From Cliona cf. orientalis (taxonomy: Eukaryota > Porifera > Demospongiae > Clionaida > Clionaidae), in contig OZ005691.1 of the NCBI GenBank assembly GCA_963930775.1, positions 8,615,000 through 8,678,999 on the forward strand: a stretch of DNA of 64,000 bases, written 5' to 3'. Made by a program: the position numbers and the translations under genes. The notes beneath the pieces were generated by a model that saw only the letters and a list, made by a program, of their open reading frames with translations, ran no database searches and was not told where the DNA came from. This document shows positions 1 to 21,303 of the stretch, one piece after another; position 1 is the first letter of the stretch; the number at the start of each line of letters is the position of its first letter.

Positions 1-2007
1 ACTATTGCTATGGCAAGATAACTGCCGATTGAGAAGTGAAAGAGTGGTCAGCTCCATAATAATAATATATTATAATAATATTATAGTAACTCTATTGTCG
101 GGTAAATGATGTCGACAGAGCAAAACTTTAGTACGGGTGATCCGGGTATATTTTTGCTCATATCTCCATGACTACACAGGCTAGAGACTTCAAATTTGCT
201 GGAGCAATAGCTCAAAGGTCGTAGTTGCCTTAACTCAAAAATTTTTTTCAGCACATTATGCATGGTTTTCTCAATCGTGGACGGTCACATAATTATTGTG
301 ACATCATCAAAGGGTGGTAGCTACATTCGTTAATTGTTGTCATGGTCAGACTAATCACAAAGGCAGAGGCCACTTGTCACGACTGTGGCAAAAAGAGACT
401 TTAATTAAGTTAATAGAGCTGTTTGTAGGACCAAAAAACAAACAATTGTTACGAAAAAAAGAGTTTCAAAGACATATAAGAAGACGACCAAGTTGGTTGA
501 TACTAGCTAAAATTAATGTTAGTGGACCAATAATATTATTGACGTCTACTTGATAAGAAATGAAAAATCACTCAATCCTCAAAGAAGTCCAGATCAATGG
601 GTGAGAGTTGACTGAGGAGGGATACGAGTGCAACAGTGTCAATTATCTCAGAGTACAGATTGAGGAGGGTCCTACCATGATGGTCAATTGTAGTCAGGCG
701 GGCCAGCCCCTTCACAAGAGGGAGGTGGAAGGGTCTGGTACGTGTCATGCCTATACGCGAGTTGTACCTGCTGCAGCCAGGAGTGCAGCCCAATCAGATT
801 GCTCCACGTCATCACCAATAATATTATTATGGAGCTGTCCCAAACGCACAAGCTGACCAATAAGGTGCCAGATCTTCTTGTCCAATGATTTGTTGGGGCT
901 GTCCCTACCATTAATTTTGCTCCGACTAACCAGGTGCTAGATCTTTATGAGTGCAGTTTTGCACGCATGCATAACAGCTAAGCCCTGGAACAACTCGCGT
1001 ATAGGCATGACACCAGACCCTTCCTCCTCCCTCTTGTGAAGGAGCTGGCCCGCCAGACAGGTCAATTGATGATGGTAGCTAATTAGCTATGTTATAATGT
1101 GCGTTTGAGTGGGGACTAGCTATATATAAAATATACCCCATACTGAACGGAATGCTATAGAATTAATCTTGCTATGCAAATAGGATAGTTTTTCTTAAAG
1201 GTTTAATGACCTCTCACAGGCACAGCAAAATCTATCATGCTGCAGTGAAAGATGGAGGTGTGATGTACATGTATTGTCGCACCATGCCCAAATATAAATT
1301 ATGGGCTGCCAACTCTGTGGCTAATTCTGTCTTTTGGTGTTGAGCTGAGGCTCCGATTGATGACGAACCCATCATGCACCTAACAAGTACCGGTATAAAA
1401 GCAATTGAATAAATTATTGAAGGGTGAAGTAGGGATGGCAGGGTCAAAAAGTACACAAAGAATAAGATTTGTAAGGATAATCACATCCACAATACATCCC
1501 TACGCTTGCTTTTTGAGTAGCTATAATATTATAGCAATGTAGCTGTGGGTGCAAATATAATGCGACTGAACAAGCTGATTGACTATCCTGAGCCATAAGG
1601 GACATTTTCTCCCACATGCACATCAAGAACACTCACTGAAGGATAGCACAAACAAGTCAACAACAATTAGTGTATTAGGTATGATAAAAAAAAGCAAGTG
1701 ACGAACTCTGTCTCGTTCTTGCCTCCTACCCTCAGGCTTGCTCCAAATATGCTCCTGCCATGTCTCAATCATCTACAAATCGCGATGTGCTTGGTATCTT
1801 TCATTGTGGCTATCACATTCACCATTAAAAAGTGCCTTACATTTGACTGCACAATTTAATTAGCAATGCCTATTCATATTTTGAAATGGAAGATTAATCT
1901 CTAAATTAAAATGAAAGCACCTTCACTGACCACTCTGACTGTGCATGTACAAAAATTGAGTATTGTCTTTTTTCATGTAGCAATATTATCATCATAATAA
2001 TTAATTT
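1..2007. other. Intergenic region without a recognised gene
   Basis: No reading frame here looks like a real gene. The stretch is AT-rich and contains an inverted repeat (listed separately) and a short direct repeat in which a GGAGCTGTCCC-like block recurs about 60 bases later (around 832-877 and 895-950). Nothing else can be supported. Confidence 0.5.
671..1079. repeat. Inverted repeat, ~90-bp arms, ~220-bp spacer
   Basis: The arm at 671-768 and the arm at 990-1079 are reverse complements with several mismatches; both contain the block CTCTTGTGAAGG and TATAGGCATGAC in one or the other orientation. The arrangement fits a decayed foldback or MITE-type element. No coding capacity is visible. 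Confidence 0.6.
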
Positions 2008-5000
2008 TCATAAACAAATACTGAGAATTGGTATCTGTGTCTTATTGAATACTTGTGACACAACTCTTATTATGTCAGAATCATGCCACTCACTGCAGTT
2101 TCCTTTAAAGCTGAAAGTTTTCAATTTAGTAAGGTGTTTCATATTCTCTAGCATAATAGTAAGTACAGAATCCATGTTTATATGATAGCGATGTGGTATA
2201 TCCAGGTACAAATGTAGTAAACTAGTAATTTTTGTCAAGGGAATAATATCATGAATGTCACTCACTGTTAGTGCAAGTGTATGCAAATTTATTTTTGATG
2301 ATAGTGCATCAGCCAGTAATTCAACCCCTACACTGGTAAGTTCACTTTTGTAGATATAGAGGGAATTGAGATCAGATAAACTAGTTAAGTTTTCAGAAAG
2401 TAACATCACTTCATCACTGGTAAATATTAAATCATTCATATTCAGAATCAATGCTTGAAGAGAATGTGGCAGATGTTTAAATATGTATGGTACTTGATCA
2501 TGAATACTTCCTGGACCATTAGCTCCTACCAAATTATTAATCTGCAATTTTAATAGATTCTTAGCTTGATTAAGACATTTAATGTGTGATTCAACATGAT
2601 CAATTTTCATAATATCAATAGCAAGATATCTCAATTTACTGCCTTGACATAAGAGCGCTATGGTTTCCACATCGATAGAACATTGAAATTCTTTCATCAT
2701 TGTGAGAAAAACATCATGAGCAGCAATTTTGCTGGCTTCATCAGCTTGAAGTATGCATACGTTGATTCTTAGCTGTAAGTACGGTTTCACCTGCGGTGCA
2801 ATGTCTTCTAGTGCATGATATAGCACATCTGTGCTAAAATTTGAATGCTTTTGTTTAATATACTGTATGGTGGTATTTAGATCTGTGATAAATACATCTG
2901 GCATATACAAGTCAAATTTCATCGTTAATGATCTTAAATTTGGGAAAGCTTGAATCAAGTTGAGCAGAATGCTAGTTTTCATATAATAGAAGTGCAATCT
3001 CAATGAACTAATTGTTGGAAACAATTTCTTGTGGCAAATACTGTCTTCGGGATTCAAAATACCAGCCATACATGGCCATAAATTATTAACAAATTCAGTG
3101 AACGACTGGGAGGTATGACTCCAGTTCTCAAATGCACTAGTGCAAGCCGCATCATATAACACAAAAGTTAAGTTCCATTTATCCTGGAAAAGGCTATTCA
3201 GCAGATCATCTGCATTTATCGCCCGAGTAAAAAAGAATGGAATACATAGGGCAGAGTTACTACCTAAAAGAGCTGACTCAATCCCCTCTCTGTATTCAAT
3301 TCCTGGCCATCCAATTTCTTTTAGGATATGCAGACGATCTATATCTAGGACTGCATTGCAAACATCATAACTTTCCTGCTTCCCCAAAAAATTTGATAGT
3401 TCATAGTGAGGATTTAATACCAACTCTGCCAAGATAGGAGAAGCAGCTGAAATATTATCACGGAATTTGTCACCAATTAAACCAAAATAAAAGAGTGCCA
3501 CCATGCTAGAAATGGTACTGAAACCCAGTATCTCTTGTTTCTTTACAGAAATAAAAGCAAGTTGTTCATCTATAGGCAGAGTTGAAAGATGTACAGCAGC
3601 AAAAAATTCCTGAAATGTTTGATGTGAGAATTCAAACCTCATGTTTTCAGATTCGATTTGAAAACGCTTTGTTGACTTTTGTCTAGGCACTGTTTCTGCA
3701 TCAACAAAACCAAGTCTCCTTATCGTTTCTATAGTGCGTGGCCTTTTCGGAAATAAAGTCACACCTTCAAAAATCATCTTAAAGGCTGATTCATGCAATA
3801 TTTTAAATGCAGAACATAAATCATCATGAGCAGTATTGTTCGTAATGCACTGCCACAAATCCTGAGTGGTCCATTCATCATAGTATTCATCTGTATAATG
3901 TATAATAGTTGCATTCATGAAACTGGTATAAATTTGTGTCATAGTTACTTCCAATGGCAATAAATCTGAGTCACAGCCTTCTGTCAGTAACAAGATCATG
4001 GAAAAGTGCATAGGCAAAGTACACAGCTCTTTCATTTTCATGCTTTTGTTCCACAATGTTTCTATTGATGCAATCACCTCTGTATCATTAGTGACGTTAC
4101 GTAAATACTCGCTGAGGTTAGCAATGGGAAACCCAAGAAGCTTAATACTTCCTTTAATATATTTTTCATTAAAAGCTCGGGTTGTGGACACACACAAAGA
4201 GAGGGGTAGTACATTTTCAAAGATCAAATCATAGATATAATTGAATTTCACATTATACTCATCGTAAGCATCCAACAGAAAGCATGCGCCAGACCCATTC
4301 CTGTCATTTATTCTCTTTGCAATATGTTCATACTCAAAATCTTCAAATTGAGATGCTGGAAGGAGGCTATAGTCAGGGAATTGATAGTCTCTGTTTGAGA
4401 CACACTACCTAGGTAAATTTTAAATAGTATCTCACAGGATTTTAGAGCTCGTTTCTCAGCCCACTCTTTCGCCAGATATCCCATTAACGTTGACTTACCA
4501 GAACCAGGGCTTCCAGTAATCACAAAGTGCCCAGATTTATTAAAAAGAATACTTACAAGTTCATTTACACTCAAATCATTGCCGTACTTATCTTTCATTA
4601 GAACTTGGAGAAATGGCATCCTACTTTCTTCACTGCGCAATATGTTAAACTGCCTACTGGGAAACTTCTTATAACGTTGTCCAAGAATTGCAGCTGTAGT
4701 TTGAATGATGTCCTGCTTATCATGATCCAAAACAGGACACTTGTCATTCTTATCAAGATGAAAAAAATTCTTGTCAACCATGCAGTGATGAAGTCTGTCC
4801 AGCGGCATAATTTCGTGACTACCACAGTGTTTCATGCAGCCTATCTCCAAAACTTTATCATTGGCTATTACATGAACATATGTGACAATGTAAAGCTGCT
4901 GATAGAGTGCAAATGCAACTAACACAATAAGTGCTGGTAATAGACTCAGACTCAGACTCAGACTATACTTGTGACAGTACGTTGCTTGCGCAATCGTTAG

Positions 5001-5432
5001 AGCAATAGTAACTGTTACAAATGTGACCAGATTAGTTCTACTCATTACACTCAGATATTCATAGTGATAGTAGGCAACCACAATCACCACTAGAAGGATC
5101 AGTAGAAATACACATGATTTCTTTATTAATGAGCTAATTCTGACCTTTCTTGTTGCATTAATTAGCTGTGACTCAGTAGCTGGCTTTTCACGCCGAGAAC
5201 TGCGGAGCCACGTCAAGAGCATGTCACGAAAACAGTGGTCAGATTTCTCATGGCGATATTGCTGGATGGCATCCAATGTTCCTACATCAATGAGTAGGGC
5301 TATGCCTATGTTGTACCACTCATTCCGATGTTCGTAGTACTTCTTCATTATCCACCATAGATCACGTACGGATAGCTTGCACGAACTCAACTGGGGAGCC
5401 GAACTCGGATTAGGGTCCATTTTAGCTGTCAT
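2008..5432 (-). CDS. NLR-like receptor: Death domain, TM segments, NACHT, LRR (reading frame broken once)
   Basis: Likely an innate-immune NLR. The first frame (5432-4308, 374 codons) starts with a Death-like fold at about residues 20-97. Two to three hydrophobic segments follow at about 103-125, 132-152 and 158-188, and then a NACHT P-loop GSPGSGKST near residue 310. The second frame (to 2008) carries the Walker B-like block CFLLDAYDEY, a downstream helical motif FSHQTFQEFFAA typical of NLRs, and a C-terminal stretch of degenerate leucine-rich repeats. The two halves are in different frames. The second frame is already open from about 4403, so the shift lies at about 4370-4405 between Walker A and Walker B. 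No intron of credible size fits there. It is either a one-base error in the assembly or a real inactivating indel. Membrane segments between the Death and NACHT domains are unusual for animal NLRs. Confidence 0.75.
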
Positions 5433-5778
5433 AAGCCTTCAAATCATGCGCACCCTCACATTTGCATGCTGGAGGTTACAAGCCACGCCCACGGAACTCG
5501 TATTGTGACGACCTATACCCATTATTTCTGTTCTGTGTATACACCACATTAGTCACACATTTTGTGTGCACGAGCCTAAGATCACTGAGCAGCTATCTTT
5601 AATTTTGCTAGTACTGGCATGACATGTCTTAATCATACATCCCCATACCTTTTAAGGTTCAAATAAAGATTTAGTACTAGTGTAGTTTGTAAGACAGTAA
5701 CAGCGACGATAAAGTGTATAATAATACAATGTCATTACAATAACTATTATAATAATAAATTTTATTCTACTATTATTG
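5433..5778. other. Intergenic spacer between NLR 5' end and NDUFS3 3' end
   Basis: This is about 350 bases between the start of the NLR gene and the end of NDUFS3, both on the minus strand. It should hold the NLR promoter and the NDUFS3 3' UTR. No repeat or RNA gene is visible. Confidence 0.4.
5761..5766 (-). terminator. Polyadenylation signal of NDUFS3
   Basis: The plus-strand TTTATT is AATAAA on the minus strand. It lies about 13 bases after the NDUFS3 TAG stop at 5781-5779, so the gene has a very short 3' UTR. Confidence 0.55.
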
Positions 5779-9354
<3,576 letters not shown>

Positions 9355-9792
9355 CTTCAACGGAGCTTCAGGCCCTTCAATAGGCTCGACGACCTTTGAA
9401 CTTTGTCCACCCCGTTGAAGCTTCAGAATACAGAGAAATGGCGGTTCGAGTGCTCGTGAAGGACTACCCTTCCTGAAAGCGTCACTGCAGCACACACACA
9501 GTTCGGTAAGATTTTCGATGATTTCCCATAGACATAACAATCACGCAACGAGTGTTTACATATGAGCCAGTACTCTACTGCATGAAAGCGTTCTTCTGAT
9601 ATGCAAACTAGAGTACGAGCTACACACGCTTACATGTGGTGTACTTTTTAACAAATCTAATAATGGTGTGAGCGCTATATACACCTTATTTACCGTTTGT
9701 TTTAATACACTTGCAGGCATACAAAGCAAGTTCTCACATACTTCCCTGAAGCCCTGAGCTACTAAAGAATTGAGCATCATACTGTACTGGAT
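9355..9792. promoter_or_regulatory. Divergent promoter region between NDUFS3 and CTDP1
   Basis: The two conserved genes are head to head, with 438 bases between their start codons. The region is less AT-rich than the flanking introns. No TATA box is obvious at either side. A bidirectional housekeeping promoter is inferred from the arrangement; no individual element is identified. Confidence 0.55.
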
Positions 9793-16189
<6,397 letters not shown>

Positions 16190-16767
16190 TCTGTGTCTCG
16201 TTTTTTTTTGTTTATACACAATACACTAATGATAATTATTATTAGTAGTATTATTATGTTACTGGCATATCAATTCCTTTTTACATACATGTAATGATTG
16301 TACATGGAATTAACCCGTTTTGAGATACGCAAGTCCTCATCCAGCAGCATACAATATAAAGATAGTGGTAAAGGGTCGTTAACATTAAAAATTTAACTTC
16401 ATGCTTAATCACACTACTATGATGCAATTAACTAGACCGATTATTATAATATAAGTGTTCAAAGCTATAGAAGTGGATCTAATATTATAGCTACGGAGAG
16501 GAAAAAATTTAATGATTTGGAAATGTAGTATATACACAAGTTCATGTAGCTAGCTATACTAGCCTGCAATTATTAAGTTTTATCAACACTCTATTATATT
16601 ATTATTCTGAATCAGTAGTCAGTGACAATGTAAACTACATGCATGCATACATAATAGCTAATCTGAAATCATTCTTGGTAAGATATTACTCATTATTATT
16701 ATATTATTTGAGTCATAACAGCTGAAATTGTTATACAGTACGTGGCATTGATTCAGCTATTGGGTAA
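16190..16767. other. Spacer between converging CTDP1 and secreted-protein gene
   Basis: This is the 3' flank of two converging genes. The AT-rich sequence is also present, diverged, at 27452-28047 as part of the segmental duplication. No other feature is visible. Confidence 0.45.
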
Positions 16768-19700
16768 TCAGCACACATTTCTTGGAAGCAAACATACAAT
16801 ACTGCACTCCCAGTAGGTTGGAAAGCAGTCACTGCTCATAGTAGGACAGCCAGAGAAGGCAAATGCAAATGTAGGAATATTATTTCCAAAAGCATCTCCA
16901 AAATCAGTGGATCCATCACCACCTTCAATGATAGCATGTCCATTTCTAAAGCCATCATCCTCATAAGTGAATATTTTACAAATTGGACCAGGAGCTCTGC
17001 TAAGACAAGGAAAAATGCCCTGAATGTTCACAAATATTGCAGCCAATCCGCTAGTGTGAAAGTCAGCAAAATTAGGACGGTAGGCAAGTAGATTGTTTGA
17101 GGAAGTTGATGAGGCTAAAGGGTTGAAGGTCATCCTAGCTATTTCGTCTGTATGTTGTCCAGTAGCAACCGATAAGTTTTTTAGTACCACGGCACCTACG
17201 GCTCTCACAAGATACAGAAGCTTCACAACTGTGAAATGTACATAAAGCAGTTAATATGATTATTGCTCAGTTATACTATGTTATTCAAATTCATGCCTCC
17301 ATGATATATACACAATAATGATAATATTATTATTATTATTATGTTGCAGACATAAAATTAATAGCGCCCATCCTCTTTGAGACGAAAAAAATTTTGACCA
17401 GCTGTAAGGAAAAGGAACCATTTGAGGTTTTTTATTTGCATAGAGTAGCTATGTAGCTAGGTTATGGAGTAGCTAATGCACAGCATGGCTACTGTAGTGT
17501 AATCCGCGCCTATATGGTTCATTTCCAAGAGTTTCCAACTTGTACACTGTTGTGCACTGCTTGCACACTGCATGCAACTGCTTGGAAATGAACTCAATTT
17601 CACAAATCTTGGACACTAACTTGTACTAAGTTTCCAAGGCAGTGTAGCTACAAGCTGGAAACCTAGCCCTTTCGTGCAGTGAATTAATAGCTACCAAGAG
17701 ACTCAGTGTACAATGTCATGTATTAGGCAGAGTAGCTACATAGCTAGCTCCTGTGTGATGGCGTCACAGTACAGAGTAGATATCAGACAAATGCTGTACT
17801 AGTACAATTATGATACGCGTGGCCACTGTGAACCCTATAACAACATGAATAGCTAGTACTCTAGGGTAAGTAGTCCCTTGGTGGGGTAGTTCTGACCAGA
17901 CACACCTGCAACCACATAGCCATGTTGTATGATCACGCAGTTACACATGCACTCTCCCAATATACACACATGATAGTTAGCTATTATTGTATTAAATTTT
18001 TACTACGACTACATTTGTAGAAAGCAAGTTAGACAATTATTATCATGGTCCCTTTTCTCAAAGGAGGTCACAAATAAACATAAGGCCTAGGGGCAAGGTA
18101 CCGGTACCACCTGTGTTGTTCCATCCAGTGACACATGACATCATTAATTCCCATGCAGTCTCTATCTGCATACATGAACAAACAAAGACTGTTCTCCGGA
18201 CAATTGCTTGGTAAAACTTAACTGAGGATGACTCTAACAGTATCTAGTCGCGACATCAGCAAGTTTTACCGAATTACTAGCAGTTATTAATAAGTTGTCC
18301 ACAGAAAATCTTTATTTGCTTCATGCTCCATCCAGTACATGTAGCATGGCACGTATAGTCAATAGATATCATAGCTAGGTTGATTGTGCATCGATCTTAT
18401 TAAATTTAGCTAGCTACCACCTACATAATAGTTAGACACTGTTTATAGGAGGTTTCTACGTGATTTTGAAGACCGAAGGGCTGTGTGTAGAGAATCCCGA
18501 GCCGAAGGTCTTCTAAATGATCACATAGAAACCGACTAAACAGTGTCTAATATGTTTACATCCTAGCAAAAATATTGTTGCTAGGATGTAAATACTGTAA
18601 CATTGGCAAAAGCTAGACACATGCATGAACTGCTGCCTAGCAACAACCCTAACCATAGGCAAGAAATTTTGCATGATTTCTACAGAGCTTTACATGTCAT
18701 TGATTTTCTACAGAGTTTACATGATTTACTATAATATAGATACTTCAGCTTAACCGATCAGATCACAGTATTTGTTACAAGTAGGATTTCAAGCTGACTA
18801 GCTAGTGGCTGTATGCAGTGTAGCTATATATAACTATATCAAAGCTAAGTATATTATAACTTCTATAGTACGTACGTATGTCTGCAACTTACGTACAATA
18901 CACTGCACCTGAGACACGTGTATATGCATAATTATTATAATAGCAGCTGCTATGGTTAGGCTGGCACACATAGCTTACGCAGTTACATAGCTTTCTATAA
19001 TAATACATAATTATGCACTCTTGATAATAATAATGTACGTACTCACTACAACTATCATATTAATTTGTAGAAAGCAAGCTATATAGACATTAATTAATTT
19101 TTATTTATCATGGTCCCTTTTCTCAAAGGATATTACAAAATTTTAATAATGTGACCTACTCTGAGAAAAGGGAACACTTTGGATAAAATTTCATTTTAAA
19201 TTACAATAGCTATTAATGTGGGGAAAATAAATATTAAATTTTATCATTTTTCTGTATTTTAGTCTACCAGAAAATATAGAATTTTGGTTTCATATTATTG
19301 ATATGCTATGTTTATGTAGTATAATAATAAACTATCGTAATGGGTGCAAACAATTGCTCGGACACGTACAACTTGTAATTAAATATGTGCATTAATTTTT
19401 CTGAAAAACGAATAATTATATTATCTACCTGCGTATTATAATAAATTTAATGCATGCATGGTCATAACTACACTTGTGATCGATATTTTTTCATGCCGAA
19501 ACTTGCACCATCATGCAGCTACCAATCCATGCTAAAAACTGAAAGAGATATAGCTATACCATGAAATTAAAAGTGGAAAGATAGGAGATTGTGTAGTTAC
19601 TAACGGTAATTACTGCTAATTAAAATCAGATATTATTGTAGCAGCTAGCTAGGTAGCTAGATGTGCTGACATCTGATTCAATCCTTGCATGATCGAACCT

Positions 19701-20246
19701 CATTGAAATTGGCTGAGCATCTGATTCTTTAAGTTACTCATGAATACATTATATAATAATTATTATGCCTGCCATGGCCTTACGCCCAAAATCATAATGA
19801 AAAAATAATGGCCAAAATTTTATGAAACTGGGATACTATAGAATGATGCTCATATTATAGGGTGATAGAGGGCTGCATGGTAGCCATAATAATTATATGC
19901 AGCATATTATGGTTATAATTAATATTATTGTATGAATTATTCTAAATTTTTTACCAGGTGTGTCACGGTGGCTATCAACAATCTTTTCATCAATAGTGTC
20001 ATTAATCTTCCGCTGAACTGCTTGGAAATGTTCTTCCACAGATGCAGGGAGTCTCTCATTCAGTGACTGGTTCACCATTGATTCAATAATTGTGTGTAGG
20101 ATATCACCATTGCTGACGCTGACCTCGATAGTATCACGACTAAGGCTGCATTGCTGACTTGAACAGCTACATTCTTGGCTGCATGCAATTTGTACTTCAC
20201 TGATGCACAGCACCATCACAAGCACTAGGCTGCAAATTGTCAGCAT
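16768..20246 (-). CDS. Secreted protein of unknown family, copy A (intact, two exons)
   Basis: I do not recognise this family. Exon 1 (20246-19955) begins with a signal peptide (MLTICSLVLVMVLCI...) followed by a Cys-rich patch and a hydrophilic, probably helical segment with QSLNERLPASVEE and INDTIDEKIVD. After a 2.7-kb phase-1 intron, exon 2 (17228-16768) adds about 153 residues. Joined, they give 250 residues. The C-terminal part has seven cysteines and blocks such as FTYEDDGFRNGH and FAFSGCPTMSSDCFP. A secreted, disulfide-bonded, possibly oligomeric protein is inferred. Two further copies lie at 28.0-29.9 kb and 37.1-40.2 kb. Both have frameshifts in exon 2, so this is the only copy in the window that reads through. 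Confidence 0.7.
18429..18592. mobile_element. Foldback MITE plus adjacent hairpin in the copy A intron
   Basis: The arm TTAGACACTGTTTATAGGAG (from about 18431) pairs imperfectly with CCGACTAAACAGTGTCTAA (to about 18551). It is followed by a perfect 16-bp hairpin TTTACATCCTAGCAA / TTGCTAGGATGTAAA (about 18554-18591). Single ends with the TAGACACTGTTTATGAG motif recur at about 47.57 and 47.71 kb. Confidence 0.6.
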
Positions 20247-20526
20247 AGCTAATAATCATGCAAGAAAGTATCACCGCGGAAAGGATAAAAGGCTTTGAAT
20301 TGCGATCTGCGAAAAATTTTTGGTTACAATTATTTATAGACGCGTCTTTGTATCAATTATTAAAATTAATTTTAGTTCATTTCCGATTCTCGTTAATTAA
20401 CAACGGGCAGTTTCCGCCACACCCATTTTTCTAAATGATTCTTCCGTGACTTATCTGGCTAGCTAGCTATATAGCTCAGTCGTTGTCGCTCGAGACTAGA
20501 CAGTCTCTGCGTTGGAGTGTATTGAA

Positions 20527-20656
20527 ATGGCGGAGAGCGAAGGAAACCCGGTTGGCGCCATGGAAAGCCGTCTCGCCGAAGGAGCTGGCTACAGTGACGA
20601 TTCCACCGCAAAGCCTATCGCGAGAAAGAAGAAAAACACTCGAAAACGACGCCATG
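20527..20656 (+). CDS. Probable first exon of an unidentified gene
   Basis: An ATG in a moderately GC-rich context opens 43 codons starting MAESEGNPVGAMES. It ends in a very basic stretch (ARKKKNTRKRRH) that resembles a nuclear localisation signal, and a good donor (CATG|GTGAGT) closes the exon in phase 1. No matching acceptor exon is evident downstream: the following DNA is a mobile element and then the duplicated CTDP1 exons, whose first acceptor is phase 0. The gene may have lost its 3' part to the insertion or duplication, or it may continue after a long intron. Function unknown. Confidence 0.4.
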
Positions 20657-20964
20657 GTGAGTTGACAGAGAGTAGATACGGTAGCGATATTGAATTAAAA
20701 TTATGCTGATTATCTTGGCTTGTTGAAGGACTTCCTAACAATTACATTGAACGGAAGTGATCCATTAATTAATGTATCTTGGTTTCCTGTTTCCGGTGTG
20801 GTGTGGCAAACTAATGAGTAGTGTCTGACTCAGCTGGTGAGCATGCCCAGACCAACCACTTCATGAGATTCATGCTCCATTGATTCAGACATTCTTGTGG
20901 CTTTGTTTAATATGGAAATGGACAGTAAAATTAATTTGTGTACTACGAATAATTATGTCCTCGG

Positions 20965-21303
20965 TGACAATTTACTTTTTTGCGGTTATTGGGTAACTAT
21001 GAGTAATTCTGATGAAACCTATGGTGTAATCTATGAGGTAATCTATGATGTAATTATGAGAAACTTCAGGGCCTCGATGGAGCCTTTCTGCGACTCGAAA
21101 TTCAGTGAATATGTAGAGTAACATGTGCGTGTATCAAGCGAATACCTTACAAGCAGCGTGTTGCCTTCTCTGACGAGCAGCAACGGCCGAACTTCAGACG
21201 TTCTCTAGGCTGACGTAATCCCGTTACAGTGAGCCCACTATATTGACGACCTTTACCACATGCACCATTTCCACTATGCAGCTACCGAGGACATGGTCAA
21301 GTT
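20965..21303. mobile_element. Solo, truncated terminal repeat of the foldback family
   Basis: This matches the inner-to-outer order of the right terminal repeat at 23405-23930 (ACAATTTACTTTTTTGCGG through GACGACCTTTACCACATGC to GACATGGTCAAGTTTTCAT). It abuts the left end of the next element head to head, with the palindrome TTTTCATTATTATGAAAA at the junction. Confidence 0.7.

Noticed and set aside
572-856. Overlapping frames on both strands of 73-82 codons
   Set aside because: They cover one arm of an inverted repeat and show no conserved motif.
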